Notes: generated by a model not told the origin, from the letters alone. Shown: positions 23,771 to 33,931, numbered from the stretch's first letter. The stretch is DNA of 64,000 nt from Paracoccus sediminicola (GCF_027912835.1 NZ_CP115768.1:992001-1056000), one strand, 5' to 3'. Program-made: numbers and translations.

Positions 23771-24288
23771 TCTGGGAACTGGACGGGGTCGCCCCCGAAA
23801 TCGCAGAGGATGCCTGGATCGCGCCGGATGCGCAGATCATGGGACGTGTCGTCATCGAGCCCGGCGCGAGCGTCTGGTGGGGCGCGGTGCTGCGCGGCGA
23901 TAACGAGGAAATCCGCATCGGCCGCGGGGCCAATGTGCAGGATCTTTGCTGCCTGCACACCGATCCGGGATTTCCGCTGACCGTCGGCGCAAATGTCACC
24001 GTCGGGCATCGCGCCATCCTGCATGGCTGCACCATCGACGAGGATGTGCTGATCGGTATGGGCGCGACGGTGCTGAACGGTGCCAGCATCGGCTCTGGGT
24101 CGCTGATCGGGGCCGCGGCGCTGATTTCCGAGGGCAAAGAGATCCCGTCCCGCGCCCTGGTCATGGGCGCGCCGGGCCGGATCGTGCGCGAGATCGACGA
24201 CGAGGCGCTTGCCGGGCTGCGCGAATCGGCGCGCCGCTATCAGGAAAACGCTGCGCGGTTCCGGGCCGGGTTGAAGCGGCTCGACTGA
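23767..24288 (+). CDS. Gamma-carbonic anhydrase family protein
   Basis: 173 residues forming a left-handed beta-helix of hexapeptide repeats, the gamma-carbonic anhydrase fold. Visible pieces: [16 protein letters not shown] with the conserved Arg and Asp, [11 protein letters not shown] with the first metal-site His, [12 protein letters not shown] with the other two His, then [14 protein letters not shown] and [12 protein letters not shown]. The three metal-binding His residues are therefore present, though many bacterial homologues (YrdA-like) have low or no measured activity. It overlaps gmk by four bases and is followed after nine bases by a histidine kinase, so the three probably share a transcript. 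Confidence 0.9.
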   Translation: MIWELDGVAPEIAEDAWIAPDAQIMGRVVIEPGASVWWGAVLRGDNEEIRIGRGANVQDLCCLHTDPGFPLTVGANVTVGHRAILHGCTIDEDVLIGMGATVLNGASIGSGSLIGAAALISEGKEIPSRALVMGAPGRIVREIDDEALAGLRESARRYQENAARFRAGLKRLD

Positions 24289-24297
24289 GGCGCGCGC

Positions 24298-25392
24298 ATG
24301 GACAGCAAGGTGATCCACGATCTGATCGCGGCGCTGCCGGTTGCGGTGATCGCGGTCGATGCGGGCGGGCGCATCACCGCGGTGAACGCGGCAGCGACCA
24401 CGCTTCTGGGGGACCGGCTGACAGATCGCCCCTTCGTCACCGCTTTGCGCCACCCGACCATCGTGCAGGCCGTGGATTCCGTCATCGATCCGGCCCATGT
24501 CCGCCCGCCCGTGCCCGACCCCTCTCTCTCTGCGGTCGAATCGGGCGGTTATCGCAACCGGCTGGTGATCTCGGCACAGGGGCGCGACATTCCCGCCGAG
24601 GTCACCGTCTCGGGGCTGCCGGGCCGGAACGGGGCGCTCGTGGTGATCGAGGACAGCTCGGGTCTGGAACAGGCCGAACAGCTTCGCCGCGATTTCGTTG
24701 CCAATGTCAGCCATGAGCTGCGCACGCCGCTGACCGCGATGATGGGCTTTATCGAGACGCTGCGCGGACCTGCCCGCGAAGATCCTGTCGCGCGCGAGAA
24801 ATTCCTTGCCATCATGGAATCCGAGGCGGCGCGGATGAACCGGCTGGTGCTGGATCTTTTGTCGCTGAGCCGCGTCGAATCCGAGGAACGCCGCCGCCCC
24901 GCCGAGCGGGTGGACCTGTCCATGCTGGTGAACAGCGTCGTGGCGACGCTGTCGATGCAGGCGCGGACCGGCCATGTCCGCTTTCAACAGCAGGGCATGG
25001 AGGCGCCGGTTTTCGTGCGGGGCGATCCTGACCAACTGACCCAGGTGTTTCACAATCTCGTGGAGAACGCGGTGAAATATGGCGGCGCGGGCGGCGAGGT
25101 GACGCTCGCCCTTCGCCATATCGCGCATGAGCCGGTGCTGCGCGGCCCGGCCGTGGCGGTCTCGGTCATCGACAAGGGCGAGGGGATCGACGAGATGCAT
25201 CTGCCGCGGCTGACCGAGCGTTTCTACCGCGTCGACAGCCATCGCTCGCGCCAGCAGGGCGGCACAGGGCTGGGTCTGGCGATCGTGAAACATATCGTCA
25301 GCCGCCATCGCGGCAAGCTGCGCATCGAATCGGAAAAAGGGAAAGGATCTCGCTTTACCGTGATCCTCCCCGCCGGGCAGGACCGCCGCTGA
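24298..25392 (+). CDS. PhoR-like sensor histidine kinase without membrane segment
   Basis: 364 residues. A PAS-like domain fills residues 1-120 (LPVAVIAVDAGGRITAVNAAATTLLG). It is followed by HisKA with the phospho-acceptor His140 in VANVSHELRTPLTAMMGF, and a HATPase domain: N box HNLVENAVKYGG, G1 DKGEGI, G2 GGTGLGLAIVKHIVSRH. The order and sequence most resemble PhoR, the phosphate-starvation kinase. No transmembrane helix can be found, and the preceding gene ends nine bases away, so none is hidden upstream. No response regulator or pst genes are in the window, so the PhoR assignment is by similarity only. Confidence 0.85.
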   Translation: MDSKVIHDLIAALPVAVIAVDAGGRITAVNAAATTLLGDRLTDRPFVTALRHPTIVQAVDSVIDPAHVRPPVPDPSLSAVESGGYRNRLVISAQGRDIPAEVTVSGLPGRNGALVVIEDSSGLEQAEQLRRDFVANVSHELRTPLTAMMGFIETLRGPAREDPVAREKFLAIMESEAARMNRLVLDLLSLSRVESEERRRPAERVDLSMLVNSVVATLSMQARTGHVRFQQQGMEAPVFVRGDPDQLTQVFHNLVENAVKYGGAGGEVTLALRHIAHEPVLRGPAVAVSVIDKGEGIDEMHLPRLTERFYRVDSHRSRQQGGTGLGLAIVKHIVSRHRGKLRIESEKGKGSRFTVILPAGQDRR

Positions 25393-25446
25393 GCTTGCCC
25401 GCAGCGGCCCGAGGCACTATCTGGGGCGCAGGCAAGGGAGTCAGCG

Positions 25447-26574
25447 ATGACGCATAATCCGATCCGTCCGTGGCGCGATATCGAACGGCGCAAATCCCGC
25501 AAGATCATGGTCGGAAATGTTCCGGTCGGCGGCGACGCGCCGATCAGCGTGCAGACCATGACCAACACCGATGGGCATGACGTGCGCGCGACGCTGGACC
25601 AGGTCATCCGCGCCGCCGATGCAGGCGCCGATATTGTGCGCATCTCGGCCCCCGATCAGGACACCACGAAAGCGCTGCGCGAAATCTGCCGCGAAAGTCC
25701 GGTTCCGATCGTTGCGGATATCCATTTTCACTATAAGCGCGCCCTCGAAGCCGCCGAGGCCGGCGCGGCCTGTCTGCGCATCAATCCCGGCAATATAGGC
25801 AGCGCCGATCGCGTGGCCGAAGTGGTCCGCGCGGCGAAGGATCACGGCTGCTCGATCCGTATCGGGGTGAATGCGGGCAGTCTCGAAAAGCATCTGCTGG
25901 AAAAATATGGCGAACCTTGCCCGGACGCGATGGTCGAAAGCGGGCTGGATCACATCAAGCTGTTGCAGGATCACGATTTCCACGAATTCAAGATCAGCGT
26001 GAAAGCCTCGGACGTGTTTCTGTCGGCGGCAGCCTATCAGCAGCTGGCCGAGGTCACCGACGCGCCGATCCATCTTGGCATCACCGAGGCGGGCGGGCTG
26101 CGCGGCGGCACCGTGAAATCGGCAATCGGTCTGGGCAACCTGCTCTGGGCCGGGATCGGCGATACGATCCGCGTCAGCCTGTCCGCCGATCCGGTCGAAG
26201 AGGTGAAGGTCGGTTTCGAGATCCTGAAATCGCTGGGTCTGCGGACGCGCGGCGTGCAGATCATCTCTTGCCCCTCCTGCGCAAGGCAGGGTTTCGACGT
26301 CATCAAGACCGTCGAGATTCTGGAAGAGCGGCTTGAGCATATCAAGACTCCGATGAGCCTGTCGATCATCGGCTGCGTGGTGAACGGACCGGGCGAGGCG
26401 CTGATGACCGATATCGGTTTCACCGGCGGCGGCGCGGGCAGCGGGATGGTCTATATGGCCGGACGGCAGGACCACAAGATGAGCAATGACCAGATGGTCG
26501 ATCATATCGTCGAACTGGTCGAGGAACGCGCCGCCAGGATCGAAGCCGCCAAGACTGCCGAGGCGGCGGAATAG
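25447..26574 (+). CDS. ispG: 4-hydroxy-3-methylbut-2-enyl diphosphate synthase
   Basis: 375 residues. IspG (GcpE) carries out the penultimate step of the MEP isoprenoid pathway with a [4Fe-4S] cluster. The three cluster Cys residues are visible: two in [14 protein letters not shown] and one in [14 protein letters not shown]-terminal barrel motifs [21 protein letters not shown] and [18 protein letters not shown] are typical, as are INPGNIG and HLGITEAGG. It should use flavodoxin or ferredoxin as electron donor. An AGGGAG site precedes the ATG. It lies 54 bases after the kinase gene, probably independently initiated. Confidence 0.97.
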   Translation: MTHNPIRPWRDIERRKSRKIMVGNVPVGGDAPISVQTMTNTDGHDVRATLDQVIRAADAGADIVRISAPDQDTTKALREICRESPVPIVADIHFHYKRALEAAEAGAACLRINPGNIGSADRVAEVVRAAKDHGCSIRIGVNAGSLEKHLLEKYGEPCPDAMVESGLDHIKLLQDHDFHEFKISVKASDVFLSAAAYQQLAEVTDAPIHLGITEAGGLRGGTVKSAIGLGNLLWAGIGDTIRVSLSADPVEEVKVGFEILKSLGLRTRGVQIISCPSCARQGFDVIKTVEILEERLEHIKTPMSLSIIGCVVNGPGEALMTDIGFTGGGAGSGMVYMAGRQDHKMSNDQMVDHIVELVEERAARIEAAKTAEAAE

Positions 26575-26661
26575 ACCCGCCGTCAGGGCCTGGGCGCAGC
26601 CGCGACCCCCGATATCGTCATGTCTTGATCGCCTTGTCCTGGCGGATGAAAAAGCTTGCGG

Positions 26662-27408
26662 TCAGCCTTCCGAGGCGGCCGCGCGGGCCTCCTCGATCAC
26701 CGGCGCCAGCCCGGTGCGGGGCATGCCGCGCAGCAGCGTGTCGCCGATGATGAAGCTGGGCGTGCCGGACAGGCCGAGCTGGCTGGCAAGCCGCGCGTTA
26801 TCGGCCAGCACCTCGCTCACCGCGTCGCTGTCCATCGCGGTCATGATCTCATCCGCAGCGAAGCCCATCTCTTCGGCGGTGGCGCGCAGGGCTTCGGTCG
26901 TGACATTCCCGCGCATGTTGTAGAAATGATCGTGGACCTGCTTATAGGCCTCGTCCCCCTCGATCTGCTTCACCGCGGTGGCAAAGCGGGCCGCAAGCTC
27001 GCTTTCCTCGCCGAGGATCGGGAAATCCTTCAGGATAAGCCTTATATTTCCGTCACTTGCCAGCGTTTCCTCGACAATGGGAAAGACCTGCCGGCAGACG
27101 CCGCAGCGATAATCGATGAACTCGACCATGGTCACATCGCCATCGGGATTGCCGCCGACCCAGCTATTGTCGTCGTTATAGATCTGGTCTTCGAGCTGGC
27201 TGAGCATCACGCTGTCATTCTCGGCCTCCTGCGCAAGGCGCTGCTCTTCGAGCGCGGTCATCACCTCGACCATCACCTCGGGATTTTCGACCAGATAGTC
27301 GCGCACTGCGGCGCCGAAAGCCTCTTTCTCGGCGTCGGTCATGGCGCCGAGATCCAGCGACAGGGCGGGGGTGGCGGTCAGCAGCAGCGCGGCGAGCAGT
27401 TTTTTCAT
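26662..27408 (-). CDS. DsbA-family periplasmic thiol oxidoreductase
   Basis: 248 residues. A signal peptide (MKKLLAALLLTATPALS) sends it to the periplasm. Residues 20-85 are a helical region seen in Com1/ScoC-type DsbA proteins, and the thioredoxin fold follows with active site Cys102-Gly-Val-Cys105 (EFIDYRCGVCRQVFP) and the cis-Pro loop SGTPSFIIGD. CGVC differs from the CPHC of E. coli DsbA. It likely makes or rearranges disulfides in exported proteins. I start at ATG 27408; a longer frame to 28188 is shadow sequence opposite the aminotransferase. Confidence 0.9.
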   Translation of the reverse strand: MKKLLAALLLTATPALSLDLGAMTDAEKEAFGAAVRDYLVENPEVMVEVMTALEEQRLAQEAENDSVMLSQLEDQIYNDDNSWVGGNPDGDVTMVEFIDYRCGVCRQVFPIVEETLASDGNIRLILKDFPILGEESELAARFATAVKQIEGDEAYKQVHDHFYNMRGNVTTEALRATAEEMGFAADEIMTAMDSDAVSEVLADNARLASQLGLSGTPSFIIGDTLLRGMPRTGLAPVIEEARAAASEG

Positions 27409-27561
27409 GTCCGGTCCTTCATGGGGCTTGGCACGAAGACTGGCTGCAAAACCCGCAAAGCACAAGCAACGGCTGCGTGAATGACGCGAGACGCGGCGCG
27501 GATGGCTTGACCGGACCGTGTCGCGGCGGGCATAGACCTTGCAAAACGAGCAGAGGCGAAG

Positions 27562-28698
27562 ATGCGGCAGTCGAAACGGGGTCAGGTCGATCCCTTCATC
27601 GTCATGGATGTGATGGAGGCCGCGCGCCGGGCCGAGGCCGCCGGGCGGCGGATCATCCATATGGAGATCGGCCAGCCTGCCACCGGCGCGCCCGAAACCG
27701 CACGCGCGGCGCTTCGCGACCGGCTGGACGAGCCTCTGGGATATACGGTTGCGCTCGGGTTGCCGGCGCTGCGTGCGGGGATTGCGGATCTGTATCGACG
27801 CTGGTACGGGCTGGATCTGGACCCGGAACGGGTGGTGGTGACGGCGGGGTCTTCGGGCGGCTTCATGCTGGCCTTCGCGGCGCTGTTCGACGCGGGAGAC
27901 CGCGTCGCCATCGGAGAGCCGGGCTATCCCAGCTATCGCCAGATCATGCGCGCCATGTCGCTGCAACCGGTCGGCATCCAGACCGCGCCCGAGCATCGTT
28001 ATCAGCCGCGCCCCGAGGAGATTCCCGGGGATGTTCAGGGGCTGATGCTGGCCTCGCCCGGCAACCCGTCCGGCACGATGCTGGGGCCGGACGATTATCG
28101 GGGCCTTCTGGATCGCGCGCGCGGACTCGGGATCAGCGTGATCTCGGACGAAATCTATCACGGGCTCAGCTATGGCGGGCGCTGTCACAGCGCGCTCGAG
28201 ATCAGCGACGACGTCTATGTCATCAACTCATTTTCGAAATATTTCTCGATGACCGGCTGGCGGATCGGCTGGATGGTGGTGCCGCCCGATCATGTCCGCA
28301 CGATCGAGCGGCTGGCGCAGAACATGTTCATCTGCCCGTCCCATGCCAGCCAGGTTGCGGCACTCGCGGCGCTCGAGGCGACCGAAGAATGCGAGGCGCG
28401 GCTGGCGGTCTATGCCGAGAACCGGCAGATGCTGCTTCAAGCGCTGCCAGGGCTCGGTTTCGACCGGATCGCGCCGCCCGACGGGGCGTTCTATCTTTAC
28501 GCCGATGTCTCTTCGCTGACCGATGACAGCAGCCGCTTTGCAGCCGAGATTCTCGAAGGCGCCGGTGTGGCGGCGACGCCGGGGCTGGATTTCGATCCGC
28601 GCCGTGGCAAGACCACGCTGCGCTTTTCCTATGCGCGCGGCAGCGAAGAGATTGCCGAGGCGATCACCCGGCTCACGCGCTTCATGGAGACGCGCTGA
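27562..28698 (+). CDS. PLP-dependent aminotransferase, class I/II
   Basis: 378 residues of fold type I. Seen: GQPATGAPETARAAL (substrate loop), TAGSSGGFMLAF (PLP phosphate), LASPGNPSGTMLG (Asn), ISDEIYHGLSYGG (Asp and Tyr), and the Schiff-base Lys in NSFSKYFSMTGWRIGW. It is closest in look to aspartate/alanine-type aminotransferases, but the amino acid cannot be told from motifs. The stop and the ATG of the next gene share one base (TGATG), so it is coupled to the cell-wall amidase. That pairing with an amidase and PBP1A may be positional only. Confidence 0.9.
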   Translation: MRQSKRGQVDPFIVMDVMEAARRAEAAGRRIIHMEIGQPATGAPETARAALRDRLDEPLGYTVALGLPALRAGIADLYRRWYGLDLDPERVVVTAGSSGGFMLAFAALFDAGDRVAIGEPGYPSYRQIMRAMSLQPVGIQTAPEHRYQPRPEEIPGDVQGLMLASPGNPSGTMLGPDDYRGLLDRARGLGISVISDEIYHGLSYGGRCHSALEISDDVYVINSFSKYFSMTGWRIGWMVVPPDHVRTIERLAQNMFICPSHASQVAALAALEATEECEARLAVYAENRQMLLQALPGLGFDRIAPPDGAFYLYADVSSLTDDSSRFAAEILEGAGVAATPGLDFDPRRGKTTLRFSYARGSEEIAEAITRLTRFMETR

Positions 28699-29897
28699 TG
28701 CGGCCGGCGGCCATCCTGCTGTCGCTCCTATGTCTGATCTGGCCCGCGGCGACGCTGGCGCAGCCGCAGGGCGCGACGCTTGAGGCAGGGCGGTCCTCGG
28801 TCACGCAGCAGGATGAGACGCTGGTTCTCTCCTTGGGGCTGAGCGCGGCGGTGCCTTACCGGCTGATGCTGCTCGACGAGCCGCGGCGGCTGGTGATCGA
28901 CGCGAGGGGGCTGAACGTCGCGCCGGGCGAGATCGACGACATGGAGGGCGCGACGCTGTTCCAGGCGGTCCGGGCCGCCCCGTTCCGCCCCGGCTGGTCG
29001 CGGCTGGTCTTTGAGCTGCGCGGGCCGCGAAAAATCAGCGCGGCGACGATGCGGACCGATGCGCGTCCGGGTGCAGAGCTGATCCTGAGGCTCGATCCGG
29101 TGGCGGCCGAGGCGTATCAGGGCGCGCCGAATGCCATGTCGGCGCTGTGGAACCTGCCGCAGCCGACCACGCCGGTCGTCGATCCGTCAAGGCCGCGCCC
29201 GCTGCGCATCGCGATCGATCCGGGGCATGGCGGCGTCGATGCCGGCGCCGTGGAGTCCGGCCTGCGCGAATCCGATCTGATGCTGGATTTCTCACATGAG
29301 CTGACCGAGAAACTGATCCGCGCCGGGTTCGAGGTGGTGCTGACGCGGCGCAAGGATGTGTTTGTCGGGCTCGAGGCACGGATGACCGAGGCGCGGGCCT
29401 CGAATGCCGATCTGCTGATCTCGCTTCATGCCGATGCGCTGCCCGAGGGTCAGGCGGCGGGCGCCGCGATCTTTACCTGGAACAGCCAGGCCGATGACCG
29501 TGCCTCGCGCCAGCTTGCCGCGCGGCATGACCGGGCCGATCTGGTGGCGGGACTGGATCTGGAAGGGACCGACGACCAGATCGCGGAAACACTGATGGAC
29601 ATGGCGCGCGCCGACACACATCCGCGATCCGAGTCGCTGGCCAAGCATCTGTCGGCGCGGTTCTCGCAGGCCGGGCTGGCGCTGCATCGCAACCCGGTCA
29701 AGGGGGCCGCCTTCAGCGTGTTGAAATCGCCCGATATTCCCTCGATCCTGGTCGAGCTGGGGTTTCTCACCGATCCGGGCGACCGTGCCAATCTGACCGA
29801 TCCGGGCTGGCGGGCGACGATGTCGCAGGCCATTGCCGACGGGGTGTCGGGCTGGCTGGCCGACGATGCCTCGCTGGCCGCGCTGCGCCGACACTGA
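28698..29897 (+). CDS. N-acetylmuramoyl-L-alanine amidase (AmiC-like)
   Basis: 399 residues. A signal peptide (ends LAQPQ, about residue 18-20) is followed by an AMIN domain (about 25-135) that targets the protein to the division site, and a zinc Amidase_3 domain (170-395). Zinc ligands and catalytic Glu are seen: DPGHGGVDAG (His), AVESGLRESD (Glu), ISLHADAL (His) and ILVELGFLTDPGD (catalytic Glu). It cleaves stem peptides from glycan strands in the periplasm to separate daughter cells. It shares one base with the preceding aminotransferase stop and lies 122 bases before PBP1A. Confidence 0.93.
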   Translation: MRPAAILLSLLCLIWPAATLAQPQGATLEAGRSSVTQQDETLVLSLGLSAAVPYRLMLLDEPRRLVIDARGLNVAPGEIDDMEGATLFQAVRAAPFRPGWSRLVFELRGPRKISAATMRTDARPGAELILRLDPVAAEAYQGAPNAMSALWNLPQPTTPVVDPSRPRPLRIAIDPGHGGVDAGAVESGLRESDLMLDFSHELTEKLIRAGFEVVLTRRKDVFVGLEARMTEARASNADLLISLHADALPEGQAAGAAIFTWNSQADDRASRQLAARHDRADLVAGLDLEGTDDQIAETLMDMARADTHPRSESLAKHLSARFSQAGLALHRNPVKGAAFSVLKSPDIPSILVELGFLTDPGDRANLTDPGWRATMSQAIADGVSGWLADDASLAALRRH

Positions 29898-30019
29898 ACG
29901 CGGCCCGGCCAAAACCGCCGCAAATTCCGTAACGGAAATGCTCCGTTTCACCCAAGCTTGTTTTGACCTCGCATCGCTGCGCGGTTAATAAACCGCCTAA
30001 CAATTAAAGAGGCAGGTCA

Positions 30020-32617
30020 TTGTTCCGGTTCATCCTCTCTTTCTTCGGCACCATCTTCTCGCTGCTGGTGACCGGGATGCTGTTCGGCTTCCTGATCCTC
30101 GGCGGCGTGTTCTGGGCCTATGGGCGTGACCTGCCCAGTCATGAACAGTTGACCCAATACGCCCCCAAGACCATCAGCCGCGTCTATTCGGGCGAAGGGC
30201 GGCTGATCGACGAATTCGCGCAGGAGCGGCGGCTTTTCGTGCCGGGCGAAGAGATCCCCGATCTGGTCAAGCAGGCCTTCGTCTCGGCAGAGGACAAGAA
30301 CTTCTACCAGCATAGCGGCTATGACATGCGCGGCATCGTGGCGGCGGCGCGCGATGCGGTCGTGTCGCGGGGGGAAAATCTGCGCGGTGCGTCGACCATT
30401 CCGCAGCAGGTGACGAAGAACCTGCTTCTGTCCTCGGATCGCACGGTCGAGCGCAAGGTGAAGGAACTGATCCTTGCCACGCGTCTGGAACAGTCGCTGA
30501 CCAAGGATCAGATCCTCGAACTCTATCTGAACGAGATCTTCCTCGGCCAGAACAGCTATGGCGTGGCCGCGGCGGCGCAGACCTATTTCAACAAGACCCT
30601 GGCCGAGCTGGAACCGCATGAGGCCGCGACGCTGGCCGCGATGCCGCAGGCGCCGGGCCGCTATCATCCCGTCCGCGCGAAGGATCGCGTGACCGAACGG
30701 CGCAACTATGTTCTGCGCGAGATGTGGCAGAACGGCTATATCGACGAAGCGACGATGAAGGCCGAATCCGCCAAACCGCTGCGCTCGGTGCAGAACGGCG
30801 ATTTCGAGGCTTTTGAGGAAAAGCTGCCGCCGCGCGATTACTTCACCGACGAGATCCGCCGCCAGCTATCCGAGGAATTCGGCGAGGATGAATTTTTCGG
30901 CGGAGGGTTGACCATCCGCGCCACGGTCGAGCCGCAAATGCAGTCCGTGGCATCGGACGCGCTGCGCGAGGCGCTGGAGGATTATGACCGCAGCCGGGGC
31001 ATCTGGCATGGTGTGATCGCGACCATTCCTGAGGAACAGCTTGGCTCCGAGGCCGATTGGCGCGCGGCGCTGTTCGACGTCAAGGACGCCCCGCGTGACG
31101 TGCCGGGCTGGATGCCGGCCGTGATTCTCGAACTCAGCGACAGCGGCAATGCGCGGATCGGTATCGAAGGGATCGAGGAAGACGCGGACGGGCATTGGGT
31201 CCCGGCCAAGGACGCGCAATGGGCCCGCCCGGAACGCGAGGATGGCTCTCTCGGCCCGCGCGCGAACGGGGTAGGGGATCTGGCGCAGCGTGGCGATGTG
31301 GTGATGGTGCGCGCCATGACCAGCGACAGCGATGGCAGCTTCATCCGCTGGACCCTGCGTCAGGTGCCAGAGGTGCAGGGCGGCTTCATGGCGATGGACG
31401 TGAATACCGGCCGCGTGCTGGCCATGCAGGGCGGATTTTCCTATCAGTCCTCCGTCTTCAACCGCGCGACGCAGGCGATGCGCCAGCCGGGATCGAGCTT
31501 CAAGCCCTTTGTTTATGCGGCGGCCCTGGATGACCGTTACACCCCGGCCACCATCGTGGTGGACGAGGAAATCGCCATCAACACGCCCGACGGGCTGTGG
31601 CGCCCCAAGAACGCATCGAACCGCACCTATGGCCCGACGCCGCTGCGCACCGGGATCGAACAGTCGCGCAACCTGATGACGATCCGGGTCGCGCAGGATA
31701 TCGGCATGAACACCGTCGCCGATTACGCCGAGCGCTTCGGCGTCTATGATGAGGGCGAGATGAAGCCCTTCCTCGCCAACTCGCTCGGCGCGCAGGAAAC
31801 GACCCTGTTCCGCATGGTCGCGGCCTATGCAATGTTCGCCAATGGCGGCGAGCGGGTCGAGCCTACACTTGTCGACCGGGTGCAGGATCGGCTGGGCCGC
31901 ACCGTCTATCGTCATGACCAGCGTGATTGCGTGGGGTGTTCGCAGAACGCGCTGCCCGCCGGCAGCTCGCCCGAGATCGACACGAATCGCGAGCGGGTGA
32001 TGGATGCCGTGACCGCCTATCAGATCACCTCGATGATGGAAGGCGTGGTCAAGCGCGGCTCGGGCAAGGGGGTGAACCTGCCAGTGCCGATCGCGGGCAA
32101 GACCGGCACCACCAACGACGCGAAGGATGTCTGGTTCGTCGGGTTCTCGTCGAATATCGTCGCGGGCTGCTATCTGGGCTATGACCAGCCGCGCACGCTC
32201 GGCAAGAATGCGTATGGCGGCACGCTCTGTGTGCCGGTTTTCAACGCCTTCATGCGCGAGGCTGTGCGCGAATATGGCGGCACCCGGTTCAAGGTTCCCG
32301 AAGGCGGCTATTTCCGCAAGATCGATCGCTTCACCGGCGCGCCGCTGTCCTCGGATGCCTCGGGCGACAACGTCATCTCGGAATTCTTCCGCAACGGCAC
32401 CGTGCCGCTCGGCTCGGGGATGCAGGCCATCGACGGCGGCTTCGAGGCGAAGATCATGCCGAAGGTCGAAGGAATACCGCTGACGCTGAAGGAACTGCCC
32501 CAATCCAGCAGTGGTGGCGGCAGCCGGGCCAAGACCGTGACCACCTCTTCGGGCAAGAAGAAGGTCATCCCGCAAAAGGCCGATTTCGGCACGCTCTCGT
32601 CGGGCGGGCTGTACTGA
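30020..32617 (+). CDS. mrcA: Penicillin-binding protein 1A
   Basis: 865 residues. Class A PBP: polymerises and crosslinks peptidoglycan. One N-terminal membrane helix (5-35), then the GT51 glycosyltransferase domain (AEDKNFYQHSGYDMRGI, STIPQQVTKNLLLSSDRTVERK, ELYLNEIFLGQNSYG), an OB-like insert (300-450) and the transpeptidase domain. The active-site set is SSFK (in MRQPGSSFKPFVYAAAL), SRN (in GIEQSRNLMTIR) and KTG (in IAGKTGTTNDAKDVWFVGF). The start is TTG 30020, with GAGG seven bases upstream; no ATG fits the hydrophobic N terminus as well. It follows the amidase on the same strand, consistent with cell-wall work. Confidence 0.95.
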   Translation: MFRFILSFFGTIFSLLVTGMLFGFLILGGVFWAYGRDLPSHEQLTQYAPKTISRVYSGEGRLIDEFAQERRLFVPGEEIPDLVKQAFVSAEDKNFYQHSGYDMRGIVAAARDAVVSRGENLRGASTIPQQVTKNLLLSSDRTVERKVKELILATRLEQSLTKDQILELYLNEIFLGQNSYGVAAAAQTYFNKTLAELEPHEAATLAAMPQAPGRYHPVRAKDRVTERRNYVLREMWQNGYIDEATMKAESAKPLRSVQNGDFEAFEEKLPPRDYFTDEIRRQLSEEFGEDEFFGGGLTIRATVEPQMQSVASDALREALEDYDRSRGIWHGVIATIPEEQLGSEADWRAALFDVKDAPRDVPGWMPAVILELSDSGNARIGIEGIEEDADGHWVPAKDAQWARPEREDGSLGPRANGVGDLAQRGDVVMVRAMTSDSDGSFIRWTLRQVPEVQGGFMAMDVNTGRVLAMQGGFSYQSSVFNRATQAMRQPGSSFKPFVYAAALDDRYTPATIVVDEEIAINTPDGLWRPKNASNRTYGPTPLRTGIEQSRNLMTIRVAQDIGMNTVADYAERFGVYDEGEMKPFLANSLGAQETTLFRMVAAYAMFANGGERVEPTLVDRVQDRLGRTVYRHDQRDCVGCSQNALPAGSSPEIDTNRERVMDAVTAYQITSMMEGVVKRGSGKGVNLPVPIAGKTGTTNDAKDVWFVGFSSNIVAGCYLGYDQPRTLGKNAYGGTLCVPVFNAFMREAVREYGGTRFKVPEGGYFRKIDRFTGAPLSSDASGDNVISEFFRNGTVPLGSGMQAIDGGFEAKIMPKVEGIPLTLKELPQSSSGGGSRAKTVTTSSGKKKVIPQKADFGTLSSGGLY

Positions 32618-32637
32618 CCCATCCGCCTGCGCCGCAC

Positions 32638-32661
32638 CGGCCGCCCTTGTGAGGGCGGCCG
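32638..32661 (+). other. GC-rich hairpin after PBP1A
   Basis: CGGCCGCCC (32638-32646) and GGGCGGCCG (32653-32661) form a nine-base perfect stem with a six-base loop, 20 bases after the PBP1A stop. No T-run follows, so it may protect or process mRNA or act as a weak terminator before prfB. Confidence 0.4.
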
Positions 32662-32706
32662 TCTCGCGTTATCTCACCATCCACCCGTTACGGAAGGACC
32701 GACCCC

Positions 32707-33834
32707 ATGCGCGCCGAAACCGCTGCCACCGTCGATGCGATCCGCAAATCCCTGCGGCTGCTGGCGCAGCGCATGGATTGGGAGACCGCGCCGCACCGGC
32801 TGGAAGAGCTGAACGCGATGATCGAGGATGGCGAGCTGTGGAACGACCCGGCCCGCGCCCAGAAGCTGATGCGCGACCGTCAGGCGCTGTCCGATGCCGT
32901 CGAAGGCTATCGCCGCATCGAGGGCGATCTGGAGGCCAATGCCGAGATGGTCGAACTGGCCGAGGCCGAGGGCGACGATGAACTGGTCTCGGAAGCGGAA
33001 AGCAACCTGAAGAAGCTGGCCGAGGAAGCCGCCCAGAAAGAGCTTGAGGCGCTGCTGAACGGCGAGGCGGATGGCAACGACACCTTCCTTGAAATCAACG
33101 CGGGCGCGGGCGGCACGGAAAGCTGCGACTGGGCGTCCATGCTGGCGCGGATGTATGTGCGTTGGGCCGAGAAGAAGGGCTATGACGTCGAACTCATTTC
33201 AGAATCCGCCGGCGACGAGGCGGGCATCCGCTCGGCCGCCTACCGGATTTCGGGGCATAACGCCTATGGCTGGCTGAAGACGGAGTCGGGTGTGCACCGG
33301 CTGGTGCGGATCTCGCCCTATGACAGCTCGGCGCGGCGGCATACCTCGTTCTCCTCGGTCTGGGTCTATCCGGTGGTGGATGAGAATATCGAGATCAACG
33401 TGCCCGACAGCGATATCCGCATCGACACCTATCGGTCATCCGGCGCGGGCGGGCAGCATGTCAACACCACCGACTCGGCGGTGCGGATCACCCACCTGCC
33501 GACCGGGATCGTGGTGACCAGCTCGATGAAGTCCCAGCACCAGAACCGCGAAGCGGCGATGAATGCCCTGAAAGCAAGGCTTTACCAGCAAGAGCTCGAC
33601 CGTCGAAATGCCGAGATCAATGCCCAGCACGACGCCAAGGGCGATGCCGGATGGGGCAACCAGATCCGGTCCTACGTGCTGCATCCCTATCAGATGGTGA
33701 AGGATCTGCGCACCTCGCATGAGACCTCGGACACGCAGGGCGTGCTGGATGGCGATCTGGACGCGTTCATGGCCGCGACGCTGGCGCTGGATGTTTCGGG
33801 CAAGAGCAGGGCCGAGGCGACGGCGGAGGATTGA
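32707..33834 (+). CDS. prfB: Peptide chain release factor 2
   Basis: 375 residues. RF2 ends translation at UGA and UAA. The GGQ motif that triggers peptide release is in [15 protein letters not shown] (about residue 245). The codon-recognition tripeptide reads SPY (in [18 protein letters not shown]) rather than the SPF of E. coli. The gene is one uninterrupted frame: the internal UGA frameshift that autoregulates prfB in many bacteria is absent, so that feedback loop should not operate here. Domain 1 helices occupy residues 1-110. A GGA-containing site (GGAAGGACCG) precedes the ATG. A GC-rich hairpin separates it from PBP1A. Confidence 0.96.
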   Translation: MRAETAATVDAIRKSLRLLAQRMDWETAPHRLEELNAMIEDGELWNDPARAQKLMRDRQALSDAVEGYRRIEGDLEANAEMVELAEAEGDDELVSEAESNLKKLAEEAAQKELEALLNGEADGNDTFLEINAGAGGTESCDWASMLARMYVRWAEKKGYDVELISESAGDEAGIRSAAYRISGHNAYGWLKTESGVHRLVRISPYDSSARRHTSFSSVWVYPVVDENIEINVPDSDIRIDTYRSSGAGGQHVNTTDSAVRITHLPTGIVVTSSMKSQHQNREAAMNALKARLYQQELDRRNAEINAQHDAKGDAGWGNQIRSYVLHPYQMVKDLRTSHETSDTQGVLDGDLDAFMAATLALDVSGKSRAEATAED

Positions 33835-33931
33835 TCCCCCAGACACGCCCACGGCCGGCACACCGGGTATGCAGCGGGCGCCGGACAGCCAGCGTCTTGC
33901 AGCCAGCCTCGGTCAGACGGCGCGGGCGCGC

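Noticed and set aside
23632..25308. 558-codon reverse frame over gmk end, carbonic anhydrase and kinase genes
   Set aside because: Spans three well-supported forward genes and has His/Arg-rich, motif-free composition.
32707..32800. Programmed frameshift in prfB
   Set aside because: The frame is continuous from ATG 32707 to the stop; there is no early in-frame UGA with a slippery CUU.
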